A DNA stretch of 64,000 nt from NCBI GenBank assembly GCA_937995345.1, contig CALKKS010000006.1, forward strand, positions 27,490 to 91,489, in the 5' to 3' direction. The notes beneath the pieces were generated by a model that searched no databases, was not told where the DNA came from, and was given only the letters and a program-made list of their open reading frames with translations. A program made the position numbers and the translations under genes. This document shows positions 35,436 to 45,489 of this stretch, one piece after another (positions within the stretch are counted from its first letter, which is position 1; each line of letters starts with the position of its first letter). The DNA is from an uncultured Collinsella sp. (GTDB lineage Bacteria > Actinomycetota > Coriobacteriia > Coriobacteriales > Coriobacteriaceae).

Positions 35436-36941
35436 ATGGAGCGTGCAAGCGGTGTCCTCATGCCCGTCTCATCTCTGCCCGGCCCTTATGGAATCGGCGG
35501 CTTTGGTTGGAATGCCTACGACTTCGTCGATTTTCTCGCCTCGTGTAAACAACACTACTGGCAGATTCTGCCCCTTACGACGACCAGCTATGGCGACTCG
35601 CCCTACCAGTCGTTCTCGGCCCGTGCGGGAAATCCCAACTTCATCGACTTTGCCGAGCTTATCGAGACAGGATATCTGGAGCAGTGTGACATCGATGGCG
35701 TGTACTTGGGCTCCGATCCCAGCAATGTCGACTACGGCGCCATCTTTGGCGGCCGCCGTCAGATTCTCGACCGCGCCGCCGAGCGCTTTGCTGCCGACAA
35801 ACCAGCCGATTTTAACGACTTTGTCCAGGCCAACGAGGACTGGCTCGTCCCCTACTGCGAGTTCATGACCGTCAAGGAGGAGTGCGGGCTCAAGGCCTTT
35901 TGGGAGTGGCCCACGGAGCTGCGCCGCCGCGGCGAGGCTTCCGCCAAGGTCTGTGCCGCCCATCCGGCGCGCATGCTCTACCACCAGATGACGCAGTATT
36001 TCTTTGACCGCCAGTGGAGCCGCCTCAAGGCCTATGCCAACGAGCGCGACATCCTGATCATCGGCGACCTGCCCATCTACGTCTCGCGCGACTCCGTCGA
36101 GATGTGGGCCACGCCCGAGCTCTTTAAGATCGACGCCGCCGGCAACCCCGTCAGCGTCGCCGGCACGCCGCCCGACCAGTTCTCGGCTACCGGCCAGTAC
36201 TGGGGCAACCCCATCTACGACTGGGACGCCATGGAGGCCGACGGCTTCTCCTGGTGGGAGGGCCGCATTCGCGCCGCTCTCGACATGTACGACGTCATCC
36301 GCCTGGACCACTTCCGCGGTTTCGAGGCCTATTGGGAGGTGCCATTCTCCTCGCCCGATTCGTCCTACGGTTCGTGGACGCAGGGTCCTGGCCTCAAGCT
36401 CTTCAAGACGCTCGAGGAAAAGCTCGGCACGCTACCCATCATCGCCGAGGACCTGGGCTTCCTCACCCCCGGCGTCATCGACATGCGCGATAACTCGGGC
36501 TTCCCCGGCATGAAGATCCTGCAGTTTGCCTTTGAGGGCACCAACTCGTACTACCTGCCGCATAACTACATCGCCAACACCGTCGCCTATGTGGGCACGC
36601 ACGACAACGAGACGGCGCGCGGTTGGTTTGAGGGAACGGCGACCCCGCGCCAGCGCGAGCAGGCGGCCCTGTACACCCATCAGCAGGCCGGCGAGCCCAT
36701 GGCCGATGCACTCAACCGCACCATCGCCGCCAGCGTGAGCGATACCTGCATCTACACCATGCAGGACCTGCTCAACCTGGGCAACGAGGCGCGTATCAAT
36801 ACCCCCGCCACCCTGGGCGGCAACTGGACGTGGCGCATGCTCGATGGCGCCATCACCCGCGAGCTCGAGCACAAGCTCACCGACTGGACCGAGACCTACT
36901 TCCGCATCCCGTCCGAAGCCGAAGTCGAGCTTCCCCAATAG
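35436..36941 (+). CDS. malQ: 4-alpha-glucanotransferase
   Basis: 501 residues, GH77. RASGVLMPVSSLPGPYGIG at the N-terminus, nucleophile Asp in IRLDHFRGF, acid Glu in IIAEDLGF, and GTHDNET near residue 390. Disproportionates maltodextrins; paired with the phosphorylase downstream and a sugar ABC importer. Confidence 0.96.
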   Translation: MERASGVLMPVSSLPGPYGIGGFGWNAYDFVDFLASCKQHYWQILPLTTTSYGDSPYQSFSARAGNPNFIDFAELIETGYLEQCDIDGVYLGSDPSNVDYGAIFGGRRQILDRAAERFAADKPADFNDFVQANEDWLVPYCEFMTVKEECGLKAFWEWPTELRRRGEASAKVCAAHPARMLYHQMTQYFFDRQWSRLKAYANERDILIIGDLPIYVSRDSVEMWATPELFKIDAAGNPVSVAGTPPDQFSATGQYWGNPIYDWDAMEADGFSWWEGRIRAALDMYDVIRLDHFRGFEAYWEVPFSSPDSSYGSWTQGPGLKLFKTLEEKLGTLPIIAEDLGFLTPGVIDMRDNSGFPGMKILQFAFEGTNSYYLPHNYIANTVAYVGTHDNETARGWFEGTATPRQREQAALYTHQQAGEPMADALNRTIAASVSDTCIYTMQDLLNLGNEARINTPATLGGNWTWRMLDGAITRELEHKLTDWTETYFRIPSEAEVELPQ

Positions 36942-36989
36942 GAGCTATCGCGCCCGACCCCACCCCATCGTGCGGACGCGTTCGCCTTT

Positions 36990-37031
36990 CCCGCGCGAGG
37001 CCACCCCAATCCCCTCGCGCGGGCTTCTTTT
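36990..37031 (+). terminator. malQ terminator
   Basis: CCCGCGCGAGG / CCTCGCGCGGG (36990-37000, 37013-37023) followed by CTTCTTTT. Confidence 0.8.
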
Positions 37032-37070
37032 GTATTTCTGACATGTAGTCAACCCACCACAGGAGGAAAC

Positions 37071-39338
<2,268 letters not shown>

Positions 39339-39364
39339 CCCATTCCCCTTACCCATCCTCTTGA

Positions 39365-39401
39365 AAGCGGAGTCGTGGCAACACGGCTCCGCTTTTTGTG
39401 C
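39365..39401 (+). terminator. glgP terminator
   Basis: AAGCGGAGTCGTG / CACGGCTCCGCTT stem with GCAA loop and TTTTT tail. Confidence 0.9.
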
Positions 39402-39435
39402 CCGCGTGTTGCCCGTGGCCCACCTCGAGCAAATC

Positions 39436-39734
39436 GTCTCAATCTGTAACACCTACTCGGCCAAAACGGTCCTACCTGTTACAGATCAAGACAAACCGGT
39501 CCTTTCCCTAGGATTTATCTCAATCTGTAACACCTAACGTCCGAAATCCGCCCTTACTGTTACAGATCGAGACAAATAGATAAGCTGGCTAAAAACAATC
39601 TCAATCTGTAACAGGTAGCTGCCAAAAACAGTCCTTCGTGTTACAGATCGAGATGAAAGGACAGGCAACTCGACGCCGTCTCGATCTGTAACATCTAGGC
39701 CCAATTTGGCCCTCTATCTGTTACAGATCAAGAC
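39436..39734 (-). repeat. Tandem array of four 81-bp hairpin units
   Basis: Left arms TCTCRATCTGTAACA begin at 39437, 39518, 39599 and 39679 (period 81, 81, 80). Right arms TGTTACAGATYRAGA begin exactly 40 bp after each. Every loop is 25 nt with a shared degenerate core CC-AAA-GYCCT. Arm mismatches become G-U pairs only in minus-strand RNA, so the hairpins probably act in the minus-strand transcript of the ABC operon. Confidence 0.9.
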
Positions 39735-39765
39735 AAACTAACAGATGGACAACCCCAACACAAAG

Positions 39766-39804
39766 AAAGGCCCCCCTCTCGCCCAGTGGACGGGAGGGGA
39801 GCCT
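39766..39804 (-). terminator. Terminator of the sugar ABC operon
   Basis: AGGCTCCCCTC / GAGGGGGGCCT (one G-U) with UUUCUUUG after it in minus-strand RNA. It precedes the hairpin array, so the array is reached only by read-through. Confidence 0.75.
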
Positions 39805-39873
39805 CATATGTGACCGCGGTAAAAGGATGGCAATACCGCAGTCGCCCAAAGGAAGGGCCTGGTTGCACCGGGC

Positions 39874-41073
39874 CTAGATAAGGTTCTTGCCAGAGACCTT
39901 ATCGAAGAGATGGGTCGCGTTCTTCTCGAACTTGAACCAGATGGGGTCGCCCGCCTTGAGCGCGCCCTTGGCCTCGAGGTCGACGACGGGGATGATCAGG
40001 ACGAATTGGCCGTCGGGAGCGGTCACGTGGACGTGCTCGGTGGAGCCCATGAGCTCGGTCACCTCGACGGTGCCCTGGAGCGCGCCCTCCTCGCCCTTGT
40101 CGGCAAGCAGGATCTGCTCGGGACGAACGCCGGCCGTGATCTCCTTCACGTCGCCGCCGTCCCAGTTGAGGGCAAGTTGAGCGCAGGTCTCGGGGGCGAG
40201 CGCCACGTTCATATCCTCGGTCTTGACGGTGAAGCCGTCACCCGAGCGCACCAGCTGGGCATCGAAGAAGTTCATCTGCGGCACGCCGATAAAGCCGGCA
40301 ACGAAGATGTTCGCGGGATGGTTGAAGACCTCCTGCGGCGTGGCGATCTGCTGGACAACACCGTCCTTCATGACCACGATACGGTCACCGAGGGTCATAG
40401 CCTCGGTCTGATCGTGGGTAACGTAGATGAAAGTACCCTTGATCTCGTGGCGCAGCTTAATGAGCTCGGCACGCATCTGGTTACGAAGCTTGGCGTCCAG
40501 GTTGGACAGCGGCTCGTCCATCAGGAAGACCTTGGGGTCACGCACGATGGCGCGGCCGATGGCGACACGCTGACGCTGGCCGCCCGAAAGCGCCTTGGGC
40601 TTACGGTCGAGGTACTCGGTGATACCCAAGATCTCGGCGGCGGAGCGAACCTTGCGGTCGATCTCGTCCTTGGGAACCTTCTTGAGCTCAAGCGTAAACG
40701 CCATGTTCTCGTACACCGTCATATTGGGGTACAGAGCATAGCTCTGGAAAACCATGGCGATGTCGCGGTCCTTGGGTGCCACGTCGTTGACGCGCTTGCC
40801 GTCGATGAGCACGTCGCCCGAGGTGATGTCCTCTAGGCCGGCGACCATGCGCATCGTCGTGGACTTACCGCAGCCAGACGGGCCAACGAGAACGATGAAC
40901 TCCTGGTCATGCACGGTGAGGTTAAAGTCCTCCACCGCGAGCACGCCGTCCTCGGTAACCTTGAGGTTGTGCTTCTTCTCCTCGGTCTTCTTCTTTTTGC
41001 CAAAGAAGCCCTTCTTTTTGGACTCGTTGTTGGGATACACCTTCTGAACATGTTTGAGAACGATCTCGGCCAT
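39874..41073 (-). CDS. Sugar ABC importer ATPase (MsmK/UgpC type)
   Basis: 399 residues. Walker A VGPSGCGKST at about 64-71, LSGGQRQRVAIGRA, Walker B VFLMDEPLSNLD, HDQTEAMTLGD, then the C-terminal TOBE-type regulatory domain. Such ATPases energise one or several carbohydrate importers. Odd: about 25 residues rich in Lys (ESKKKGFFGKKKKTEEKK, about 17-34) interrupt the first strands before Walker A. Confidence 0.95.
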   Translation of the reverse strand: MAEIVLKHVQKVYPNNESKKKGFFGKKKKTEEKKHNLKVTEDGVLAVEDFNLTVHDQEFIVLVGPSGCGKSTTMRMVAGLEDITSGDVLIDGKRVNDVAPKDRDIAMVFQSYALYPNMTVYENMAFTLELKKVPKDEIDRKVRSAAEILGITEYLDRKPKALSGGQRQRVAIGRAIVRDPKVFLMDEPLSNLDAKLRNQMRAELIKLRHEIKGTFIYVTHDQTEAMTLGDRIVVMKDGVVQQIATPQEVFNHPANIFVAGFIGVPQMNFFDAQLVRSGDGFTVKTEDMNVALAPETCAQLALNWDGGDVKEITAGVRPEQILLADKGEEGALQGTVEVTELMGSTEHVHVTAPDGQFVLIIPVVDLEAKGALKAGDPIWFKFEKNATHLFDKVSGKNLI

Positions 41074-41141
41074 GTCTTTACCTTTCGATATGCGGCGCCA
41101 CGCTGAAGGGCGCCGCAGAAACTTGCAAAATAGTTACGGCA

Positions 41142-41981
41142 TCAGCCCTTGACGGCACCTGCCACCACGCCGTCGATGATGTACTTCTGGCAGAAGATGT
41201 ACATGATGACGATGGGGACAACGACCATCATGATGCAGGCCATCATGGGGCCGAGCTCGACGTGGCCATAGCCGCCACGGAAGTACTGGATCAAGATAGG
41301 GATGGTCTTGTACTTGGTGGAGTCGAGGGTGAGGTAGGGCAGCAGATAGTCGTTCCAGACCCACATGGTCTCGAGGATGCCAACCGAAAGATAGGTGGGC
41401 TTCATGATGGGAAGGACAATCTTAAAGAACACCTGGACCGGGTTGCAGCCGTCGATCATGGCCGCCTCCTCAATCTCGAGCGGGATGTTCTTTACAAAGC
41501 CGGCGAACATAAAGACCGCCAGACCCGCGCCAAAGCCCAGATAGATAAAGCAGATGTTGAACGGCGTGTTAAAGCCGATGCGGTCCGCCAAATTGGACAG
41601 CGTGAACATCAGCATCTGGAACGGCACGACCATCGAGAACACGAACAGGTAATAGAAGAAGTTCGAGATCTTGTTATTGACGCGCACCACGTACCAGGCG
41701 CACATGGAGCAGCACACCAGAATCAGCACGACCGACGTGACCGTGATGATGAGCGAATACATAAACGCCGAGGCAAAGCCCTGCTCGTTTAAGGCGTGCA
41801 CATAGTTTGCAAAGCCGTTGAACGTCTCGGGCGTGAGTAGATCAAACGCCGTGGTGGTGCTGATTGCGGTCCCCTTCTTAAAGGAATTGAGCGCAATCAT
41901 GAACACGGGGTAGATCCACGCGAGCGACAGAATCGTAAAGAAAATCGAGAGCGCGCGGTTGATAGCCTTATCGCGTTTCAT
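41142..41981 (-). CDS. Sugar ABC permease (MalG type)
   Basis: 279 residues, six membrane segments; EAA loop EIEEAAMIDGCNPVQVFFKIVLP. Starts at the last base of the MalF-type gene. Forms the pore with it. Confidence 0.93.
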   Translation of the reverse strand: MKRDKAINRALSIFFTILSLAWIYPVFMIALNSFKKGTAISTTTAFDLLTPETFNGFANYVHALNEQGFASAFMYSLIITVTSVVLILVCCSMCAWYVVRVNNKISNFFYYLFVFSMVVPFQMLMFTLSNLADRIGFNTPFNICFIYLGFGAGLAVFMFAGFVKNIPLEIEEAAMIDGCNPVQVFFKIVLPIMKPTYLSVGILETMWVWNDYLLPYLTLDSTKYKTIPILIQYFRGGYGHVELGPMMACIMMVVVPIVIMYIFCQKYIIDGVVAGAVKG

Positions 41982-42835
41982 TACTGCTGCACCTCCTTGG
42001 ACCTCGTGGCCTTAAGCTGAATCATAGAGATAGCGACGACCAGGATGCAGAAGATAACTGCCTTGGCCTGACCGATGCCCTGCCATGCGATGCCGGCACG
42101 CGAATAGAACGTGTTGTAGATGTTCAGGGCGAGCATCTCGGTGGAGTGCGCGGGGGCGCCGCCGGTAAGGGCGAGGTTCTGGTCGAACAGCTTAAAGCCG
42201 TTGGTGATGGACAGGAACAGGCAGATGGTGATGGTCGGCATCAGGTTAGGGATCTTAACCTTCCAAAACGTCTGCCATGCCGTAGCACCGTCGACCTTGG
42301 CGGCCTCGATGTAGTCGGACGGAATGGACTGCAGACCAGCGATGTAGATGATCATCATGTAGCCGACCTGCTGCCACAGGGTCAGGATGATAAGGCCCCA
42401 GAAGCCAGCAGCAGAGTTAAGGGCAATGAGCTGGGCGCCCACGTTGGAGAGCAGGCAGTTGATCAGAATCTGCCAAATGTAGCCCAGCACGATGCCGCCG
42501 ATCAGGTTAGGCATAAAGAAGATCGTACGGAAGATGTTGGTGCCCTTGAGCGCCTTGCGGGTGAGCGCCTGCGCGATGGCCAGCGCGATCACGTTGATAA
42601 GCACCGTCGACAGGAAGGCAAACGCCACGGTAAAGAAGAAGGACGTGGAGAACTGCGGGTCGGTCAGTGCGCGCACGTAGTTCTCGATACCGACAAAGTG
42701 CGCGTTGTTGATGGTAATAAACTGGCAGAACGAGAGGTAGAAGCCCTGGATAAAGGGGATCACGAACCCGATCGTAAACGCCAGGCACGTGGGCAGCATA
42801 AAGAGTGGCCACCAGCGCTTGAGTGCTTTGCCCAT
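41981..42835 (-). CDS. Sugar ABC permease (MalF type)
   Basis: 284 residues, six membrane segments; EAA loop DYIEAAKVDGATAWQTFWKVKIP. Stop and the next start overlap by one base. Follows the binding protein gene. Confidence 0.93.
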   Translation of the reverse strand: MGKALKRWWPLFMLPTCLAFTIGFVIPFIQGFYLSFCQFITINNAHFVGIENYVRALTDPQFSTSFFFTVAFAFLSTVLINVIALAIAQALTRKALKGTNIFRTIFFMPNLIGGIVLGYIWQILINCLLSNVGAQLIALNSAAGFWGLIILTLWQQVGYMMIIYIAGLQSIPSDYIEAAKVDGATAWQTFWKVKIPNLMPTITICLFLSITNGFKLFDQNLALTGGAPAHSTEMLALNIYNTFYSRAGIAWQGIGQAKAVIFCILVVAISMIQLKATRSKEVQQ

Positions 42836-42922
42836 AGAAGGGTCCTTTCAATATGCAGGGGGCGGGCAAACCCACGTCTGCCCGCCCCCTGTCGCTAATC
42901 AGATAGCTTGGGCAGCAACTAC

Positions 42923-44239
42923 TTACTCGGAAGCAGCCTTCTCGGTCTTCCAGCCGTCGACGAAGGCGTTCTTGACGTCGTCCCACTTGCTGTTATCTGC
43001 AGCATAGGCAGTCAGAGCCTGCTTGAGGTTCTTCTTCCACTCCTCAGAGGGGATGTAGACGAAGTCCCAAGCGACGGTCTTCTTGCCGTCCTTGGCCATG
43101 GCAACGGCCTGCTGAGAGAAGACGTTGTTGGTGTCCTTGGCGCTCTTGAACGGAGCGGTCAGGCCCATCTTGTCGGCGATGATGCTGGTCGGGGTGTCAG
43201 CGGTGACGCACCAGTACATGAAGTCCTCGGTGGCCTTCTGGGCATCCTCGGAAGCCTGGGAGCTCACGCACCAGTAGTTCTCGCCGCCGGAGCACAGGCC
43301 CTGGTTCTCCTCGCCGTCGACGCCGATGTAGATCGGCAGCATGCCGAGCTGATCGTCGGTCATACCGGCCTTGGTGAGGTCGGAGTAGGCCCAAGAGCCG
43401 TTCTGGTAGAAGACGGCCTTACCGGTTGCGAACTCGTTGGTGGCGTCGTCACCGGTCTTGGAGGCGAGCTGCGAAGGATCGCAGGTGGAATCGGTGATGT
43501 ACAGGTCGAAAATCTGCTTAAAGTTGTCGAGATACTCGCCCTTGATCTCGTCGTCCTCCTGGTTGTGCTCCTTCTCGAACTCGTAGTAGAGCGGGAGGTT
43601 GGCGAGATGGGTGGTGTAGCGCCAGCTGGAAGAGTCATCCATACCGGCGGAAGTGAAGGCACCGTCAACGCCGAGCTCGTCCTTGCGGGCCTGGATGTCA
43701 TCGGCGCAAGCCTTCAGCTTGTCGAAGGAGTTGATGTCCTCGGCCTTGTAGCCGGCCTTCTCGAGGAGCTCCTTGTTGTAGATGATGCCGTAGCTCTCCT
43801 GAACCCAGTCGATACCCAGATCCTTGCCGTCGGACTGCAGTGCCAGGGAGTCATCGATGAGCTCACCGCGGAGCTTGGTGTCGGACAGGTCGGCGCAGTA
43901 GTCCTTCCAGTTCTTAAGGCCGGTGGGGCCGTTGACCTGGAACAGCGTCGGAGCGGAGCTCTTGGACATCTCGGACTTGAGCTTCTCCTCGTAGGTGTTG
44001 GAGGCGGCGGTCACAATCTTGACCTCGACGCCCTTCTCCTCCTTGTACGCCTTGGCGATCTCCTTCCACTCCTTGTCGACCTCGGGCTTGAACTGGAGGA
44101 AGTAGACCTCGGCAGCGTCACCAGAAGCAGCAGAGCCAGAGCCGGCGGAGCCACCGCAGCCCACGAGGCCCAGACCAAAGACTGCGGCCGCGGAGCCGGC
44201 GAAGCCCAGGAACTGCCTTCTGCTCATTTCGTTCTTCAT
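42923..44239 (-). CDS. Sugar-binding lipoprotein
   Basis: 438 residues from ATG 44239 (AAAGGGTGG upstream). Signal with Arg pair MSRRQFLGFAGSAAAV and lipobox LVGC (Cys 28). Extracellular solute-binding protein of family 1, likely for malto- or other oligosaccharides given malQ and phosphorylase nearby, but specificity is inferred from context. Confidence 0.92.
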   Translation of the reverse strand: MKNEMSRRQFLGFAGSAAAVFGLGLVGCGGSAGSGSAASGDAAEVYFLQFKPEVDKEWKEIAKAYKEEKGVEVKIVTAASNTYEEKLKSEMSKSSAPTLFQVNGPTGLKNWKDYCADLSDTKLRGELIDDSLALQSDGKDLGIDWVQESYGIIYNKELLEKAGYKAEDINSFDKLKACADDIQARKDELGVDGAFTSAGMDDSSSWRYTTHLANLPLYYEFEKEHNQEDDEIKGEYLDNFKQIFDLYITDSTCDPSQLASKTGDDATNEFATGKAVFYQNGSWAYSDLTKAGMTDDQLGMLPIYIGVDGEENQGLCSGGENYWCVSSQASEDAQKATEDFMYWCVTADTPTSIIADKMGLTAPFKSAKDTNNVFSQQAVAMAKDGKKTVAWDFVYIPSEEWKKNLKQALTAYAADNSKWDDVKNAFVDGWKTEKAASE

Positions 44240-44545
44240 TACAATCCACCCTTTCACACCGTGGCGGCACCCTTTGCCGCCGCCTTCGGAGATTGGCTTG
44301 GGGACTTGGCCCCTTTTGCTGATTTGTACAATACGCTATCTGGCTAGTTGTTTGAACAAGTATTACTAGAGCGGTAGAAAACCTTCGGTGAACGGTAATT
44401 TCAACTTGATACTTGACAAGTTTTGTATAAACAATTATTTGTTATCAAATGCAGAAAAAACGCCCGGTCAAGCCGATGATGTATCGGCTTGACCGGGCGT
44501 TTTCACTTTGGGGGCATAAGCCTCGTCAGGCTGCGAGCTAACCGG
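44240..44545 (-). promoter_or_regulatory. Promoter region of ABC operon with operators and box
   Basis: 306 bp. GTTTGAACAA (44350-44359) and TTGTATAAACAA (44423-44434) resemble the sites near the TreR-like gene. TCGGTGAACGGT (44385-44396) is the sugar-operon box in sense with the minus strand, about 150 nt before the lipoprotein start. The right end is the regulator's terminator. Confidence 0.5.
44455..44501 (-). terminator. Terminator of TreR-like regulator
   Basis: 18-bp perfect stem AACGCCCGGTCAAGCCGA (44459-44476 with 44484-44501), then UUUUUU in minus-strand RNA. Confidence 0.92.
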
Positions 44546-45265
44546 CTATCGCTTGGAGTTGACGCGGTAGTGGAAGATCTCGGGATGCGTGCGGGCATGC
44601 GTGACCTCGAACAAGATGCCGTCCGAGGTGTACGACTGGCTCTCCATGACGGCAACGCAGTTGTATTTGCCAAGGTCCAAGTAGCTGCAGTCCTCATCGT
44701 TGGCAAGCTCGACACTCACCGTACGACGGCTCGCCATCACCTTGACGCCGCGTTTGTGCTCCAGATAGTCGTAAATTGACTTTGCGGCGATCTCGGGCGT
44801 CAGACCTTTGGCGATCGACTCCAGAAAATAGCCGTGGTCCACCTGGCGAGCGCTACCGTTAAGGCTGCGGACGCGCACTACGCGAATCAGCTCCTCGCCC
44901 ACCTTAAAGCCCAGGCGACGAGAGAGTTGCTCAGTGCAAATCAAATGTTCAAAAGACTTGACCTCGGTCGATGCGACGGCATTGTTGCGTTTTGCGAACT
45001 CGCCAAACGACTCAACCTCTTCGAGTGCGCCCAGCATGTCGGTTTCGCCCTTGAGCCAAATAACGCGCACGCCCTTGCCGTGTATAGGCTGCACAAACAT
45101 CTGGTCGGCCAGCATGCTCAAGGCGCGACGGACGGTATTGCGCGTGCAGCCAAACTCTGCGGTCAGCTCGGCTTCGGTTGGCAGCATCTCCTGAAACGCA
45201 TAGGTCCCGTTAATGATGCGCGAGCGTATTTCTCGGTAGATTCCTTCGTATATCGCTTTTGGCAT
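44546..45265 (-). CDS. TreR-like GntR regulator
   Basis: 239 residues. Winged helix LPTEAELTAEFGCTRNTVRRALSML with GKGVRV wing, then a UTRA-type domain with VKVMASRRTVSVELAN and FEVTHARTHPEIFHYR, close in layout to trehalose-operon repressors. Divergent from the PTS-HAD fusion and next to the ABC importer; TTGTTYAAAC motifs lie upstream of all three. Confidence 0.85.
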   Translation of the reverse strand: MPKAIYEGIYREIRSRIINGTYAFQEMLPTEAELTAEFGCTRNTVRRALSMLADQMFVQPIHGKGVRVIWLKGETDMLGALEEVESFGEFAKRNNAVASTEVKSFEHLICTEQLSRRLGFKVGEELIRVVRVRSLNGSARQVDHGYFLESIAKGLTPEIAAKSIYDYLEHKRGVKVMASRRTVSVELANDEDCSYLDLGKYNCVAVMESQSYTSDGILFEVTHARTHPEIFHYRVNSKR

Positions 45266-45317
45266 GACTTCACCTCTAATGAATATGTATGGCTAGGCAC
45301 AATAGCATTTCTTGGAG

Positions 45318-45450
45318 TTGTTCAAACCGATTATCGGTAAAGCACGGATTATTTACCGTCGACGGTTCCCCTGAAACCCAAATCGGACCGAATCAAAACC
45401 GTCAATGCGGCAAGCAGCCAGTCCTCTACAATGAGTTCATTGTTTAAACG
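45318..45450 (+). promoter_or_regulatory. Divergent control region of regulator and PTS-HAD gene
   Basis: TTGTTCAAAC (45318-45327) and ATTGTTTAAACG (45439-45450) are candidate operators. ACCGTCGACGGT (45355-45366) is a perfect palindrome resembling the sugar-operon box, 124 nt before the fusion's ATG. Confidence 0.45.
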
Positions 45451-45489
45451 TTCTTGCTCGCACAGCATGTTGCATCCGGAAGGCATATT

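Larger units (their letters stand above)
39339..39873. other. 535-bp gap between convergent operons
   Basis: Holds the glgP terminator, a four-unit tandem hairpin array and the terminator of the ABC operon. No coding potential recognised. Confidence 0.7.

Noticed and set aside
39436..39734. CRISPR array with 25-nt spacers
   Set aside because: Repeats alternate in orientation, the loops share a common core rather than being unrelated, only four units exist and no cas genes are present.
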